Source: CAZFGK01 sp964518635 (GTDB lineage Bacteria; Zixibacteria; MSB-5A5; GN15; FEB-12). From it: DNA of 64,000 bases. The notes below the pieces were generated by a model that did no database searches, had not been told where the DNA came from, and saw only the letters and a program-made list of their open reading frames with translations. The stretch lies in contig CAZFGK010000002.1 in assembly GCA_964518635.1 (NCBI GenBank), positions 117,460-181,459 of the forward strand. Reading direction: 5' to 3'. Of the stretch, positions 34,172 through 42,373 are shown piece by piece. Both the position numbers and the translations under genes were made by a program. The number at the start of each line of letters is the position of its first letter. Position 1 is the stretch's first letter.

Positions 34172-34959
34172 AGCTTCACCTCACCGATCCGAAAAATCGG
34201 TCCTTCGACACAGACCCGAGCATGCCCGCCAGCGGTAAGATTCACCACACAGCCAAGACACATCCCCACACCGCAGGGCATCGGTGCTTCGAGCGAAAGC
34301 TCTCCAGGAATATTCTGAGCAAGAGCGAGAGCATTCGTTGCACGAAGCATTCCATCAGGGCCGCAACCGTAGAGATACGGGTGAGCAACCGGTTGTGATT
34401 TCAAAAGCCGAGTCAGCCCTTCGGTGACTACTCCCTTTTCTCCGAGTGAGCCGTCATCGGTCATGATATGAACCTGCACGCCAAGTTTTTTCAATCGGCT
34501 TCGTTCGATGATATCATGCTCGGTACGACCGCCATAGAAGAAGTGAATCTGTTTTTTGGGGAATCCTTTGGCGATACTCTCTTCCGCATGATACAAAAGC
34601 GGAGGAAGTCCAACACCACCGGCCAGATAGATTGGAGTCGAATTCCTCTTTGGTATGGAGAAGTGATTTCCAAGGGGCCCGAGCACACCGATCTCATCCC
34701 CTTTGTCAAATCCACCTAACAAAGAGGTTCCCTTACCAAAGGTTTTGAAAATAATCTGGAGTGATTTTTTTTTGCTGTCCACCTGTGCGATCGACATCGC
34801 TCGACGCAAATAGACATCCCGATGCAGAAGCTGCAGATGCACAAACTGCCCGGGGCGACATTTCGACAATCCTTCAATGGGACCGACAGTTAACTCATGA
34901 TAGCCATGTTGAAGTTCAATCCGTGAAAGAACCGTGGCGGCAGTGCTCTTGATACTCAT
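34168..34959 (-). CDS. pyrK: Dihydroorotate dehydrogenase electron-transfer subunit
   Basis: 263 residues. FAD and NAD domains of the ferredoxin reductase type: RPGQFVHLQL and LRRAMSIAQV bind FAD, LAGGVGLPPLLYHAEE and YGCGPDGML bind the nicotinamide cofactor. The [2Fe-2S] cysteines are CGVGMCLGC and a later Cys (about 229, 234, 237, 250). Overlaps both neighbours by four bases. Confidence 0.95.
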   Translation of the reverse strand: MSIKSTAATVLSRIELQHGYHELTVGPIEGLSKCRPGQFVHLQLLHRDVYLRRAMSIAQVDSKKKSLQIIFKTFGKGTSLLGGFDKGDEIGVLGPLGNHFSIPKRNSTPIYLAGGVGLPPLLYHAEESIAKGFPKKQIHFFYGGRTEHDIIERSRLKKLGVQVHIMTDDGSLGEKGVVTEGLTRLLKSQPVAHPYLYGCGPDGMLRATNALALAQNIPGELSLEAPMPCGVGMCLGCVVNLTAGGHARVCVEGPIFRIGEVKL

Positions 34960-37133
34960 CGGTTGGGCACTACAATTCTCCAGCGGTACAAAATCCAGTA
35001 CGAGGATTCGTTAATCTTCGATGGTCTCACATTCCCTCGCTGTATTTCCTGCGCAACTCGCGTTGCATTAAAGGTGGCGGATTCGATTGCCTCTTCAGCC
35101 CTTCGATTAAGTTCATCAATCGAAGAGGGTGCTCGCAGGGAATCTTGAATGACTCGGCCTGAAAAATCAAGAAGCAAATGGAACCCAAGTATATACTCAC
35201 GGATCCCTTCTACATACGCCTCAAGTGGAAACTCAAAATCCTTCTTGAATTCTTCCGGCGGAAAGTTGAGTTCAATGATCGTATCCCCCTCTATACTGAC
35301 AAAGAGACTTGCTTCAACATCACTGACACTCCTGCTCCCAGTTCCCAAGCCTTCATCTTTTTCACCAAACGGTTCGTTCGTAAACTGATTTCTCAACGAA
35401 TCACTCGCCACATTCCTTGTTGGCTGTTCTTCTTCCTGATTAAGCGTCTGCGGCGTGCGAAGATTCCCCGCCAGCTGGGTTCGAATCCAACTCGCTTTGT
35501 CACTCTGCGGGAAGGAATCAAGATACTCCTGATACGCATACACCAGACTGGAATCGCCGGGGGAATTATACTGATCGGCGAGCCAGATCATGGCAAACTC
35601 GGCTACAACTACTTCCTTTGAGTCGGGAAATCTTGTCAAGATCTCCTGGTATGCTGCACTTGCAGCGACCACATTCCCCTCGTCGATATAGAGCGACTCC
35701 GCCTGTCGAACGTAATACTGGGGTGTAAGCGAATCGAGCGGAGCCGAGGTAATCCCAAGCACCAGTCGGGCCTCCTCAGCGGATGTGGAATTCGGAAAAC
35801 GCTCAACAACCTCTCGTAGCAATGAATCAACCAACAAGCTGTCGGCCGTTGTTTCACGAAGAATACCGGCCCTGAAGAGCATCGCATTCGGTGCCAGATC
35901 AGCTCGGGGGAGTGAATCGATAATCCAGGTCAGCTCAGCGACTGCCGAGTCGGCCTGGTTGAACTGAGTCCAAAACAGATCAGCTAGATCGTAAGCATCT
36001 TTGGCCGCTTTATTTATCTTTTCAGGGCTGGCGGTGGAATCGAGCACGATCTGCTTGTTCATCTGCTGTAGCTTGGTAATGTCCGATGACCGTTTGGTCG
36101 ATTGCTGCCCCGGTACAGAATTAGGAGCCAGCTTCACGGTAGCTTCGTAATAGGTCTTCGCAGAGATGAGATCATTTTCGTCGAACTGCGACATCATGCC
36201 GAGGCGGTAATTCGCTTCGGCTGCGATTAATTTATTCTCGTCTTTGGCCAGGTCCCGATAGATCTCTCTGGCAAGAATCGGTTCTTCATCAATCTCATAC
36301 CCCTCAGCGAGTTTCAGACGAAGCACACCGACTGAATCATGATTGGCCTTGTCCCTTATCAAATCGTTCAAGATCGATTGTCCAAACTCCACCTGACGAA
36401 CCAGATAGGCAGACTCGATTGCCTTTCGCTGTGCGCGAAACTTCCCTTCCGGATCCCTAGACGTTTTGGCAATGTCGAGATAGGCCGCGAGGGCATTGTT
36501 CGGATCGAATGAAGCAAGATAACCATCCGCGAGCAGCCCTTGCGCCTGTTCACGCTGAGTGTCGTTGCCGACACTGTCCCGCACCGCGATTAAATAGGGA
36601 CGTGCCTCGACCGGCTTTTTCTCTTTGGAGTAATAGCGACCGAGCTCAAGGGAGGCCTCCGCCCGTTCTGTCTTGTCGAGACTTGTCGACGCAACTTGTT
36701 TGAAAAGGACAATCGCTGAGTCTATTTCATTCAGCTCCCGTTTTGTCTGCGCAAGAAAGAGCGGAATCCGATTGGCATATTTTCCATCCGGAAATTGTTC
36801 CTGCAGATCCCGAAATCTCCGCTCTGCCCGGTTGAACTGTTTCGTACGATAGAGTGAGACTGCAAGAATATACAGGGCATCATCGTAATATGATGACTTC
36901 GGGAAATTCTCGACAATCTTCTGAGTCTTTTCAATTGCGAGCTTGTAGTCGGCATCCCCACCCGATCCGGAAAGATTCCCCTTGCGAGTCTTTTCTGCCT
37001 GCTTAAAGCTCTTGTTTGCATTGAAGAAAGTATTGAAATAGACCCCGCAACCGGAGAAGACAAAGGCGAGGAGTAAACTCACGGTCAAAATCTGGCGAAG
37101 CGGAGTAGTGAATGAGGATGGCATACTTCTCAT
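34956..37133 (-). CDS. Large TPR lipoprotein with a possible TonB-like C-terminal domain
   Basis: 725 residues. The lipobox is FVFSGC (Cys29). About ten TPR-like hairpins follow (KSSYYDDALYILAVSLYRTKQFNRAERRF, AEASLELGRYYSKEKKPVEARPYL, ADGYLASFDPNNALAAY and so on). The last 90 residues (AYVEGIREYILGFHLLLDFSGRV, ESATFNATRVAQEIQRG, YWILYRWRIVVP) resemble a TonB C-terminal fold. YfiO/BamD-like outer-membrane assembly or cell-envelope scaffold functions are common for such proteins; no specific role can be assigned. It lies between the sirtuin and pyrK genes with four-base overlaps on both sides. Confidence 0.8.
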   Translation of the reverse strand: MRSMPSSFTTPLRQILTVSLLLAFVFSGCGVYFNTFFNANKSFKQAEKTRKGNLSGSGGDADYKLAIEKTQKIVENFPKSSYYDDALYILAVSLYRTKQFNRAERRFRDLQEQFPDGKYANRIPLFLAQTKRELNEIDSAIVLFKQVASTSLDKTERAEASLELGRYYSKEKKPVEARPYLIAVRDSVGNDTQREQAQGLLADGYLASFDPNNALAAYLDIAKTSRDPEGKFRAQRKAIESAYLVRQVEFGQSILNDLIRDKANHDSVGVLRLKLAEGYEIDEEPILAREIYRDLAKDENKLIAAEANYRLGMMSQFDENDLISAKTYYEATVKLAPNSVPGQQSTKRSSDITKLQQMNKQIVLDSTASPEKINKAAKDAYDLADLFWTQFNQADSAVAELTWIIDSLPRADLAPNAMLFRAGILRETTADSLLVDSLLREVVERFPNSTSAEEARLVLGITSAPLDSLTPQYYVRQAESLYIDEGNVVAASAAYQEILTRFPDSKEVVVAEFAMIWLADQYNSPGDSSLVYAYQEYLDSFPQSDKASWIRTQLAGNLRTPQTLNQEEEQPTRNVASDSLRNQFTNEPFGEKDEGLGTGSRSVSDVEASLFVSIEGDTIIELNFPPEEFKKDFEFPLEAYVEGIREYILGFHLLLDFSGRVIQDSLRAPSSIDELNRRAEEAIESATFNATRVAQEIQRGNVRPSKINESSYWILYRWRIVVPNR

Positions 37134-37942
37134 ACAGTTTCCCGCTTCTGCTGTTCCGCCGGATGGCCGATGGCCATAACGAGCAGAGGGAGGATTTCAC
37201 CTGAAAGGGCGGCAAATCGAAAATCGACCAGATCACTCAGAGGAGTCGGCTCAGGATTGATTTCAACGATGGTCGCTCCCTGCTGCTTGGCAATGAGGGG
37301 GAGCTGCGAGGCGGGGTAGACCAGCGCGGAGGTGCCAACCACGAAAAAGAGGTCAGCTACTCTCGCCGCTTCATACGCCTGATCAATCGTGACCGGGTCC
37401 AGATTCTCTCCGAACCAGACGACACCGGGACGAAGTTGACCGCCGCAATGTGGACACAAAGCGATCTTTGATGGATCAATTTCAACTGTATCAGAGTGGA
37501 CTCGTTCGCAGTCGACACATTTGTTGATCGAGATATTTCCGTGCAGTTCCATAAGGTCGGTTGAGCCAGCACGCTGGTGAAGACCATCGACATTTTGGGT
37601 AATCAGTGTGAAGTTCCGGGTCAGTTTCTGCATTGCTGCAATGGCCCGATGCCCGTCGTTCGGTTCCACCTTAGTCAGCAAATCCCGCCGCCAGTTGTAC
37701 CACTCCCAGACGATCTTTGGGTTTGCCAGAAAGGCGGTCATCGAGGCGAGTTCTTCCGGCTTGAACGAATTCCAGAGCCCTTCCTTTCCCCGAAAGGTCG
37801 GCACCCCAGATTCGGCAGAGATACCCGCACCGGTGAGCATGGCAATTTTTCGCGCGGTATGCCATTGCAACGCAATCTGAGAGAGCTGGGTCGAAACATG
37901 GGGCGGTGGCATCGATTTCGGCTGGGAAAAGGGGATGGACAT
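37130..37942 (-). CDS. Sir2-family NAD-dependent protein deacylase (CobB-like)
   Basis: 270 residues from the ATG at 37942; a GTG at 37975 is also possible. NAD-binding GAGISAESGVPTFRG, catalytic His in LMELHGN, zinc Cys in CVDC and CPHC, and GTSALVYPAS. The helix EWYNWRR carries the Tyr-X2-Arg pair that in class III sirtuins (SIRT5, CobB) binds succinyl or malonyl groups, so desuccinylase activity is possible besides deacetylation. First gene of the pyr operon. Confidence 0.92.
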   Translation of the reverse strand: MSIPFSQPKSMPPPHVSTQLSQIALQWHTARKIAMLTGAGISAESGVPTFRGKEGLWNSFKPEELASMTAFLANPKIVWEWYNWRRDLLTKVEPNDGHRAIAAMQKLTRNFTLITQNVDGLHQRAGSTDLMELHGNISINKCVDCERVHSDTVEIDPSKIALCPHCGGQLRPGVVWFGENLDPVTIDQAYEAARVADLFFVVGTSALVYPASQLPLIAKQQGATIVEINPEPTPLSDLVDFRFAALSGEILPLLVMAIGHPAEQQKRETV

Positions 37943-38018
37943 TCCGTTTAAGCTACGCAGATTTGCCGCCGACACAAGGTTTGGCGGAGGTTGAGCCCGT
38001 ATCAGGGAGATGAGTTTT

Positions 38019-40157
38019 TTACATCCGTCGGGTGGGGAAACGGTCGGTTAGTTTCCCTGTTTTCAGGGTGAACTGAATCTCCGTCTCGGCTGACGAAAGA
38101 TCAAGGATCCAGCCAAACAGCAGAGTCGTCCCCTGATAGACCTTTTCGAATCCTCCTTCGGATTGAGAAACACTAAACAGCGGAAAACGCCAAAGTTCCG
38201 CCGACAGATTGACCGTTCCTTCCACCGCAGCCCCCTGCCACTCATCGATCAGTGCCGCCGACCGAACGCCGAGATTCTCTGACCGCCCGTCCAGCCATTT
38301 CGGATCAGCGACGGAGCCATTGATCAGCACATAGCGATCATCGGAATGACCGGCTTGGAAAGTGAGATTCTGCTCGATGACAAATCGAACGGTCATCGGC
38401 TGATCGGTTGCGAGTGAATAGCGAACAACCAACTCCCCCGTCGGCAGCATCTGCATCTCTTTTCGAAATGCAAACTGAAGACTGAGGCCATTCTGATTGA
38501 TTTGTGAATTGGTCGTGCATCGAAGGCCGGACTCAATTCTCTCAGACCCCATGCGATGATCAGTGCTGCGCCAAAGGGACGGCTGATGGTTGAACTCGAA
38601 GGCTGCAGCACTACTCTCAACCGGGAGAAGATGCTCGATAAAGGCGCGTTTGAGATACGGGTCGTGAGTCAGCAGCTTTTCCAACCCCGGCTCTTTGGTG
38701 AGAACCTGATCATGTATCGAAGCCGATCCTGATCCTTCCTGTTCCGGCGAGACTGCTCTGGAGAGCTGACGATGATACCCCTCGTCATAGCGTGAAATCG
38801 TATCGGTAAGATGACAAGCAGGGTCGAAAAGGGAATACTCGACCAACATCCCACCCTTCGACGGGCTGATCGCGGCGCGGGTGCTCTCTGATTCGAGAAT
38901 GAAATCGACGAGACCATCCCCTTGAAGCTCAGTCTCGTGAACAACAACCCCTTTTCGTCTTTCAAGTTTGCGAAGAATCGATTCTGCCAAAAGCATTTCG
39001 GCATACACCTGCTTACGAATATGCGGCAGATAGATTCCGCCGAATACTCCGTGCCAATAAGGGCAGTTGCACTGTGCGGCGTAGAGATGCTCTCTTGCAA
39101 TGGTAAGCTGCTCTCTATTTTTTGTATTCTCTTTGATCGAGTCAATTCGGTCTGATAGTGCGAGCATCTTTTTGTGAAGGAGATTGACCTCTTCGTATTT
39201 TGTCAGGAATCCGCGCCAGTGACCGCCTCGCACAAAATGCCCGTACTGTTCTCGTTTCCCTTGCTCATCGAGCCAATGCTCGAAATCTTCAAACTCACGA
39301 TTCTGCTGCGCGGGGAGTGCCCAGTGAAGCATCTCGGCATAGGAGGCAGAAGGAAGGTATGCACGAGCGCCGCTTGGTGTGGCGGCGAGTTCGCCAAGCG
39401 GCACGATCTTGAGCCAGTCTGACTGACGGCTTAGCGCTTCAAGAAAGCGATCAATCCAGCCATTGGTGTAGCAGTGTTCAAATGTCTTCGGCCAGACTCC
39501 GAATTTTTCGCCGTCATCGGCGTAGACGGCACAGCCATCCGGATGTTTCTCGGCAGTGCGCTTGAGATATTCGATGACATCTTCGACTTTGCCAAACGGG
39601 ATCAGATACCGGAGCCGTTTTTGACTCAGAAGGAGCGTGATCCCCTTCCCATTTTGATCGGTGCGAAACGATTGATGTAGTTGCCCAAAAGTAAAACCGG
39701 CATAGAGAAAATGGGTGTCATCGACCGGGGCGAATTGTATCCCGGCATCTGCGAGAATTGCCGGAAGATGCGGTTCCCAGATTCGTTCGGTCAGCCAAGC
39801 ACCAGTCGGGTTCAGCCCAAAGTGATGATGCAGATAGCGGTTGAGTTTCTGAATCTGCGCGATGGCATCCCGTTCCGGAATCGAGATAAGAATCGGTTCA
39901 TAGAATCCACCGCTGAGCAGTTCGAGTTGCCCATCGGCAATACCTTCACGAATGAGTCGAAAGTATCCCGGATCATGCTCTTCCTGATATCGCCAGAGAA
40001 TTCCGGATTGATGCAAGGACAAACGAACGGAGGGATACTGACGCAGCCGCTCCAGAAATGGCCGGTAAGCGCGTTGTTGCGATTGTTCGAAGACCCAGCC
40101 GAAATTTCCGACCGGCTGATGATTGTGAAGAACGATAGAAAAACGAAAGTGACTCAT
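38019..40157 (-). CDS. GH57 glycoside hydrolase, alpha-amylase/4-alpha-glucanotransferase type
   Basis: 712 residues from the ATG at 40157; the frame extends upstream without a better start. The N-terminal barrel begins FSIVLHNHQPVGNF (GH57 motif 1). The nucleophile Glu is in GAWLTERIWEP (about 124) and the acid Asp in YADDGEKFGVWP (about 214). After the barrel come a helical domain and a beta-sandwich (SLQFAFRKEMQMLPTGELVVRYSL) of the DUF1926 type, as in archaeal 4-alpha-glucanotransferases. Likely acts on glycogen or maltodextrin in the cytoplasm, since no signal peptide is seen. Confidence 0.9.
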   Translation of the reverse strand: MSHFRFSIVLHNHQPVGNFGWVFEQSQQRAYRPFLERLRQYPSVRLSLHQSGILWRYQEEHDPGYFRLIREGIADGQLELLSGGFYEPILISIPERDAIAQIQKLNRYLHHHFGLNPTGAWLTERIWEPHLPAILADAGIQFAPVDDTHFLYAGFTFGQLHQSFRTDQNGKGITLLLSQKRLRYLIPFGKVEDVIEYLKRTAEKHPDGCAVYADDGEKFGVWPKTFEHCYTNGWIDRFLEALSRQSDWLKIVPLGELAATPSGARAYLPSASYAEMLHWALPAQQNREFEDFEHWLDEQGKREQYGHFVRGGHWRGFLTKYEEVNLLHKKMLALSDRIDSIKENTKNREQLTIAREHLYAAQCNCPYWHGVFGGIYLPHIRKQVYAEMLLAESILRKLERRKGVVVHETELQGDGLVDFILESESTRAAISPSKGGMLVEYSLFDPACHLTDTISRYDEGYHRQLSRAVSPEQEGSGSASIHDQVLTKEPGLEKLLTHDPYLKRAFIEHLLPVESSAAAFEFNHQPSLWRSTDHRMGSERIESGLRCTTNSQINQNGLSLQFAFRKEMQMLPTGELVVRYSLATDQPMTVRFVIEQNLTFQAGHSDDRYVLINGSVADPKWLDGRSENLGVRSAALIDEWQGAAVEGTVNLSAELWRFPLFSVSQSEGGFEKVYQGTTLLFGWILDLSSAETEIQFTLKTGKLTDRFPTRRM

Positions 40158-40234
40158 ACTATTCAGAATACATCCTACACGATGTGAAATTGACGCCAGT
40201 TTGAGCCACACGGCACAACGAGCATAGCCCCCTA

Positions 40235-41143
40235 TTATTCGTCGATTGAGTCACGAATAGCGAGATAATTTCGGTACCGAAAGGGGGCGATACTCCCCCC
40301 CTCGACCGCGGCCTTCACCGCACAGTCCGGTTCGGCGGCATGCTGGCAGCCGGAAAAACGGCACAAATGTGCTAGCTCGCGAAACTCCGGGTAATACTCT
40401 TTAACATCATCCGAATCGATCTCCCAGAGTCCCATCTGACGAACCCCCGGGCTATCGACCAGAAAACCGCCGGACGGAATCGGAACCATCACGATGGTCG
40501 TAGTGGTATGTTTCCCTTTTCTTGTCTCGCTGGAGACCGCACCAATGCGAAGACCGGTCTCTGGGATGAGGGCATTGAGGAGTGATGACTTCCCCACCCC
40601 GGAATGCCCGACGAAAATCGAGCGATGCCCAACAAGATGCGTAAGAAGAGTGTCGATCCCCTCCCCTTTATCCGCCGATACCGTCAGGACCGTATATCCA
40701 ATCTGTCGATAAATTTCGATAATCTCAGAATCAATCAAATCGATTCCGAGATCGGCTTTGTTCACCAGTACAATCGGCTTAAGTGAGCCAGACTCGGCGG
40801 CAATGAGTAAACGATCAATCAGCCCGCTCTTGAGGATTGGCTGCACTACCGAGGCGACAATTACCAGTTGATCAAGATTCGCTGCGATCACTTGCTTGAT
40901 CTGCCCCAGCCCGGTAGTCGGACGCGCGAAGCTGCTTCGACGCGGGAGGACCTCTTCGATTCCACCTAAGCCATCTGCCACTCTTATACGGACGTCATCA
41001 CCGACTGCGACGGGTGTTTCATTCTGACGGGCGCGTTTGACTTTGGAGAGTGGTTCGCACGGGACAATGAGACCGGATTCGGACTGAACTAGAAATCGCT
41101 TCCCCTGCGTTGCAATCACGACTCCCGATTCTGTTTCTGCCAT
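40235..41143 (-). CDS. rsgA: Ribosome small-subunit GTPase RsgA
   Basis: 302 residues from the ATG at 41143; a much longer in-frame reading runs into the divergent gene's region and lacks family support. OB-fold N-terminus (SGLIVPCEP, VGDDVRI), then a circularly permuted GTPase: NKAD (G4) precedes GHSGVGKSSL (G1) and DSPGVR (G3). The C-terminal zinc knuckle is CRFSGCQHAAEPDC. Helps late 30S subunit maturation. Confidence 0.95.
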   Translation of the reverse strand: MAETESGVVIATQGKRFLVQSESGLIVPCEPLSKVKRARQNETPVAVGDDVRIRVADGLGGIEEVLPRRSSFARPTTGLGQIKQVIAANLDQLVIVASVVQPILKSGLIDRLLIAAESGSLKPIVLVNKADLGIDLIDSEIIEIYRQIGYTVLTVSADKGEGIDTLLTHLVGHRSIFVGHSGVGKSSLLNALIPETGLRIGAVSSETRKGKHTTTTIVMVPIPSGGFLVDSPGVRQMGLWEIDSDDVKEYYPEFRELAHLCRFSGCQHAAEPDCAVKAAVEGGSIAPFRYRNYLAIRDSIDE

Positions 41144-41206
41144 TTCCAGAGTATAGCCCGAAAGAAAATCGTGAACAAGTGAGCATCTTCGGTGGTATTC
41201 TATTGC

Positions 41207-41698
41207 ATGGAGACAGATGTGACAGTCGAACTTCGAGAAAGAAGCATCCCGAAGGAGCTTTCCCCCTACCTCCCCTTGATAGTCTTTGACGGAACATGCG
41301 GACTCTGCAATCGCCTTTCGGGATGGATTCTCGCGCACCAGTCAGAAATACCGGAACGACAGATGTTTGTTGTCGGAGGGGAGTCGACATTCGGGAAAGA
41401 CTTGCTGCAGGATCTCGGCGTCGAAAAACTGGCTGAGAGTACGATTCTTTTTCTCACCCCGGATGGAATCTTGACCAAAATGGATGCCTCGTATGCGATC
41501 TGGCGACGGCTACGATTCCCCTATTCGCTAATACCGTTTCTGTATGGCTGGCTCCCGAGGACAGTCTTGAATTCTCTCTATGACCGAATCGCAGCGAATC
41601 GAACCCGAAAAGTCTGTACGTTAAGAGATCGGGAGTGGCGTGAGCGATACGCACGGTTTGTGCTTGATGATCTCCCCTATCCAAACATGAACTCCTAG
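41207..41698 (+). CDS. DCC-family (DUF393) thiol-disulfide-type protein
   Basis: 163 residues from the ATG at 41207. The signature FDGTCGLCNR lies near the N-terminus, with ILFLTPDGILTKMDASYAIWRRL and the C-terminal segment typical of DUF393. These proteins are predicted thiol-disulfide oxidoreductases, substrate unknown. The 3' end overlaps the convergent DinB-family gene by four bases. Confidence 0.88.
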   Translation: METDVTVELRERSIPKELSPYLPLIVFDGTCGLCNRLSGWILAHQSEIPERQMFVVGGESTFGKDLLQDLGVEKLAESTILFLTPDGILTKMDASYAIWRRLRFPYSLIPFLYGWLPRTVLNSLYDRIAANRTRKVCTLRDREWRERYARFVLDDLPYPNMNS

Positions 41699-42171
41699 CG
41701 TCCTCGCGCAAAGATGATAAAATCTGTCAGAGGCGGCTCGCTGCCAGCTTGACGGATCAGGAGATTGACTTGCCCACGGTGGTGAGTCGAGTGATTGATC
41801 ACATGGGTGAGAGTCTCTTCGACCGTACTGGTATATGACTCCCCGCGTGAATTCACGTAGGGAATACCAGTCGCGAGATAGCTCTCGCTCTTTTCTTCAA
41901 GTAAGCCAAGCCACTCCTGAATTGACGCACGGTTGAGCATCTGCAATTCGTCCAATGGAACCTCCTCCCAGAAATTGCGCCGCATCGGACGTTGCATGAC
42001 CCGATCAAACCAGCACATCTGAGAGAGAATCGCATGCCCGATGATAGACACCCCCTTAGCAATCGGCCCAGAGCTACCTGGCTGCAATTTCATCAGGACA
42101 TCTAGTGAGCGTTGATTTCCCCATTCGGTGTAGTGCAGCCGTCGTACAAACGATTGCATCAGCAGACTCAT
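41695..42171 (-). CDS. DinB-family metalloprotein
   Basis: 158 residues. Four-helix-bundle fold with the metal His in GHAILSQ and in HVINHSTHHRGQV, the pattern of DinB/YfiT proteins. Some members transfer thiol groups (bacillithiol or mycothiol), others are damage-inducible with unknown activity. No substrate can be assigned. Confidence 0.85.
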   Translation of the reverse strand: MSLLMQSFVRRLHYTEWGNQRSLDVLMKLQPGSSGPIAKGVSIIGHAILSQMCWFDRVMQRPMRRNFWEEVPLDELQMLNRASIQEWLGLLEEKSESYLATGIPYVNSRGESYTSTVEETLTHVINHSTHHRGQVNLLIRQAGSEPPLTDFIIFARGR

Positions 42172-42373
42172 TCTCTCTCCTTTCAGACGGAACCAGCGGG
42201 ACCAATTTCGGTTGCATCCCTCAGCTTGCGTACAAATTCAAGTGTAACAAAGACAGAAACTGAAATTGCTGTCAGGGAATTGACACGCTATCTTTTTCTT
42301 TTCCGGTCTGCGAAGCCCTATCGGGGGAGGACCGGCCATTTCCAACAGGCACTCCCAGGAGATTGCAGGACAT

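Noticed and set aside
37943..37975. GTG start 11 codons upstream for the sirtuin
   Set aside because: No ribosome site, and the added residues are not part of the family; kept as an alternative only.
41144..41338. N-terminal extension of RsgA by 65 residues
   Set aside because: It overlaps the divergent DCC gene and has no family similarity; RsgA normally begins just before its OB-fold.
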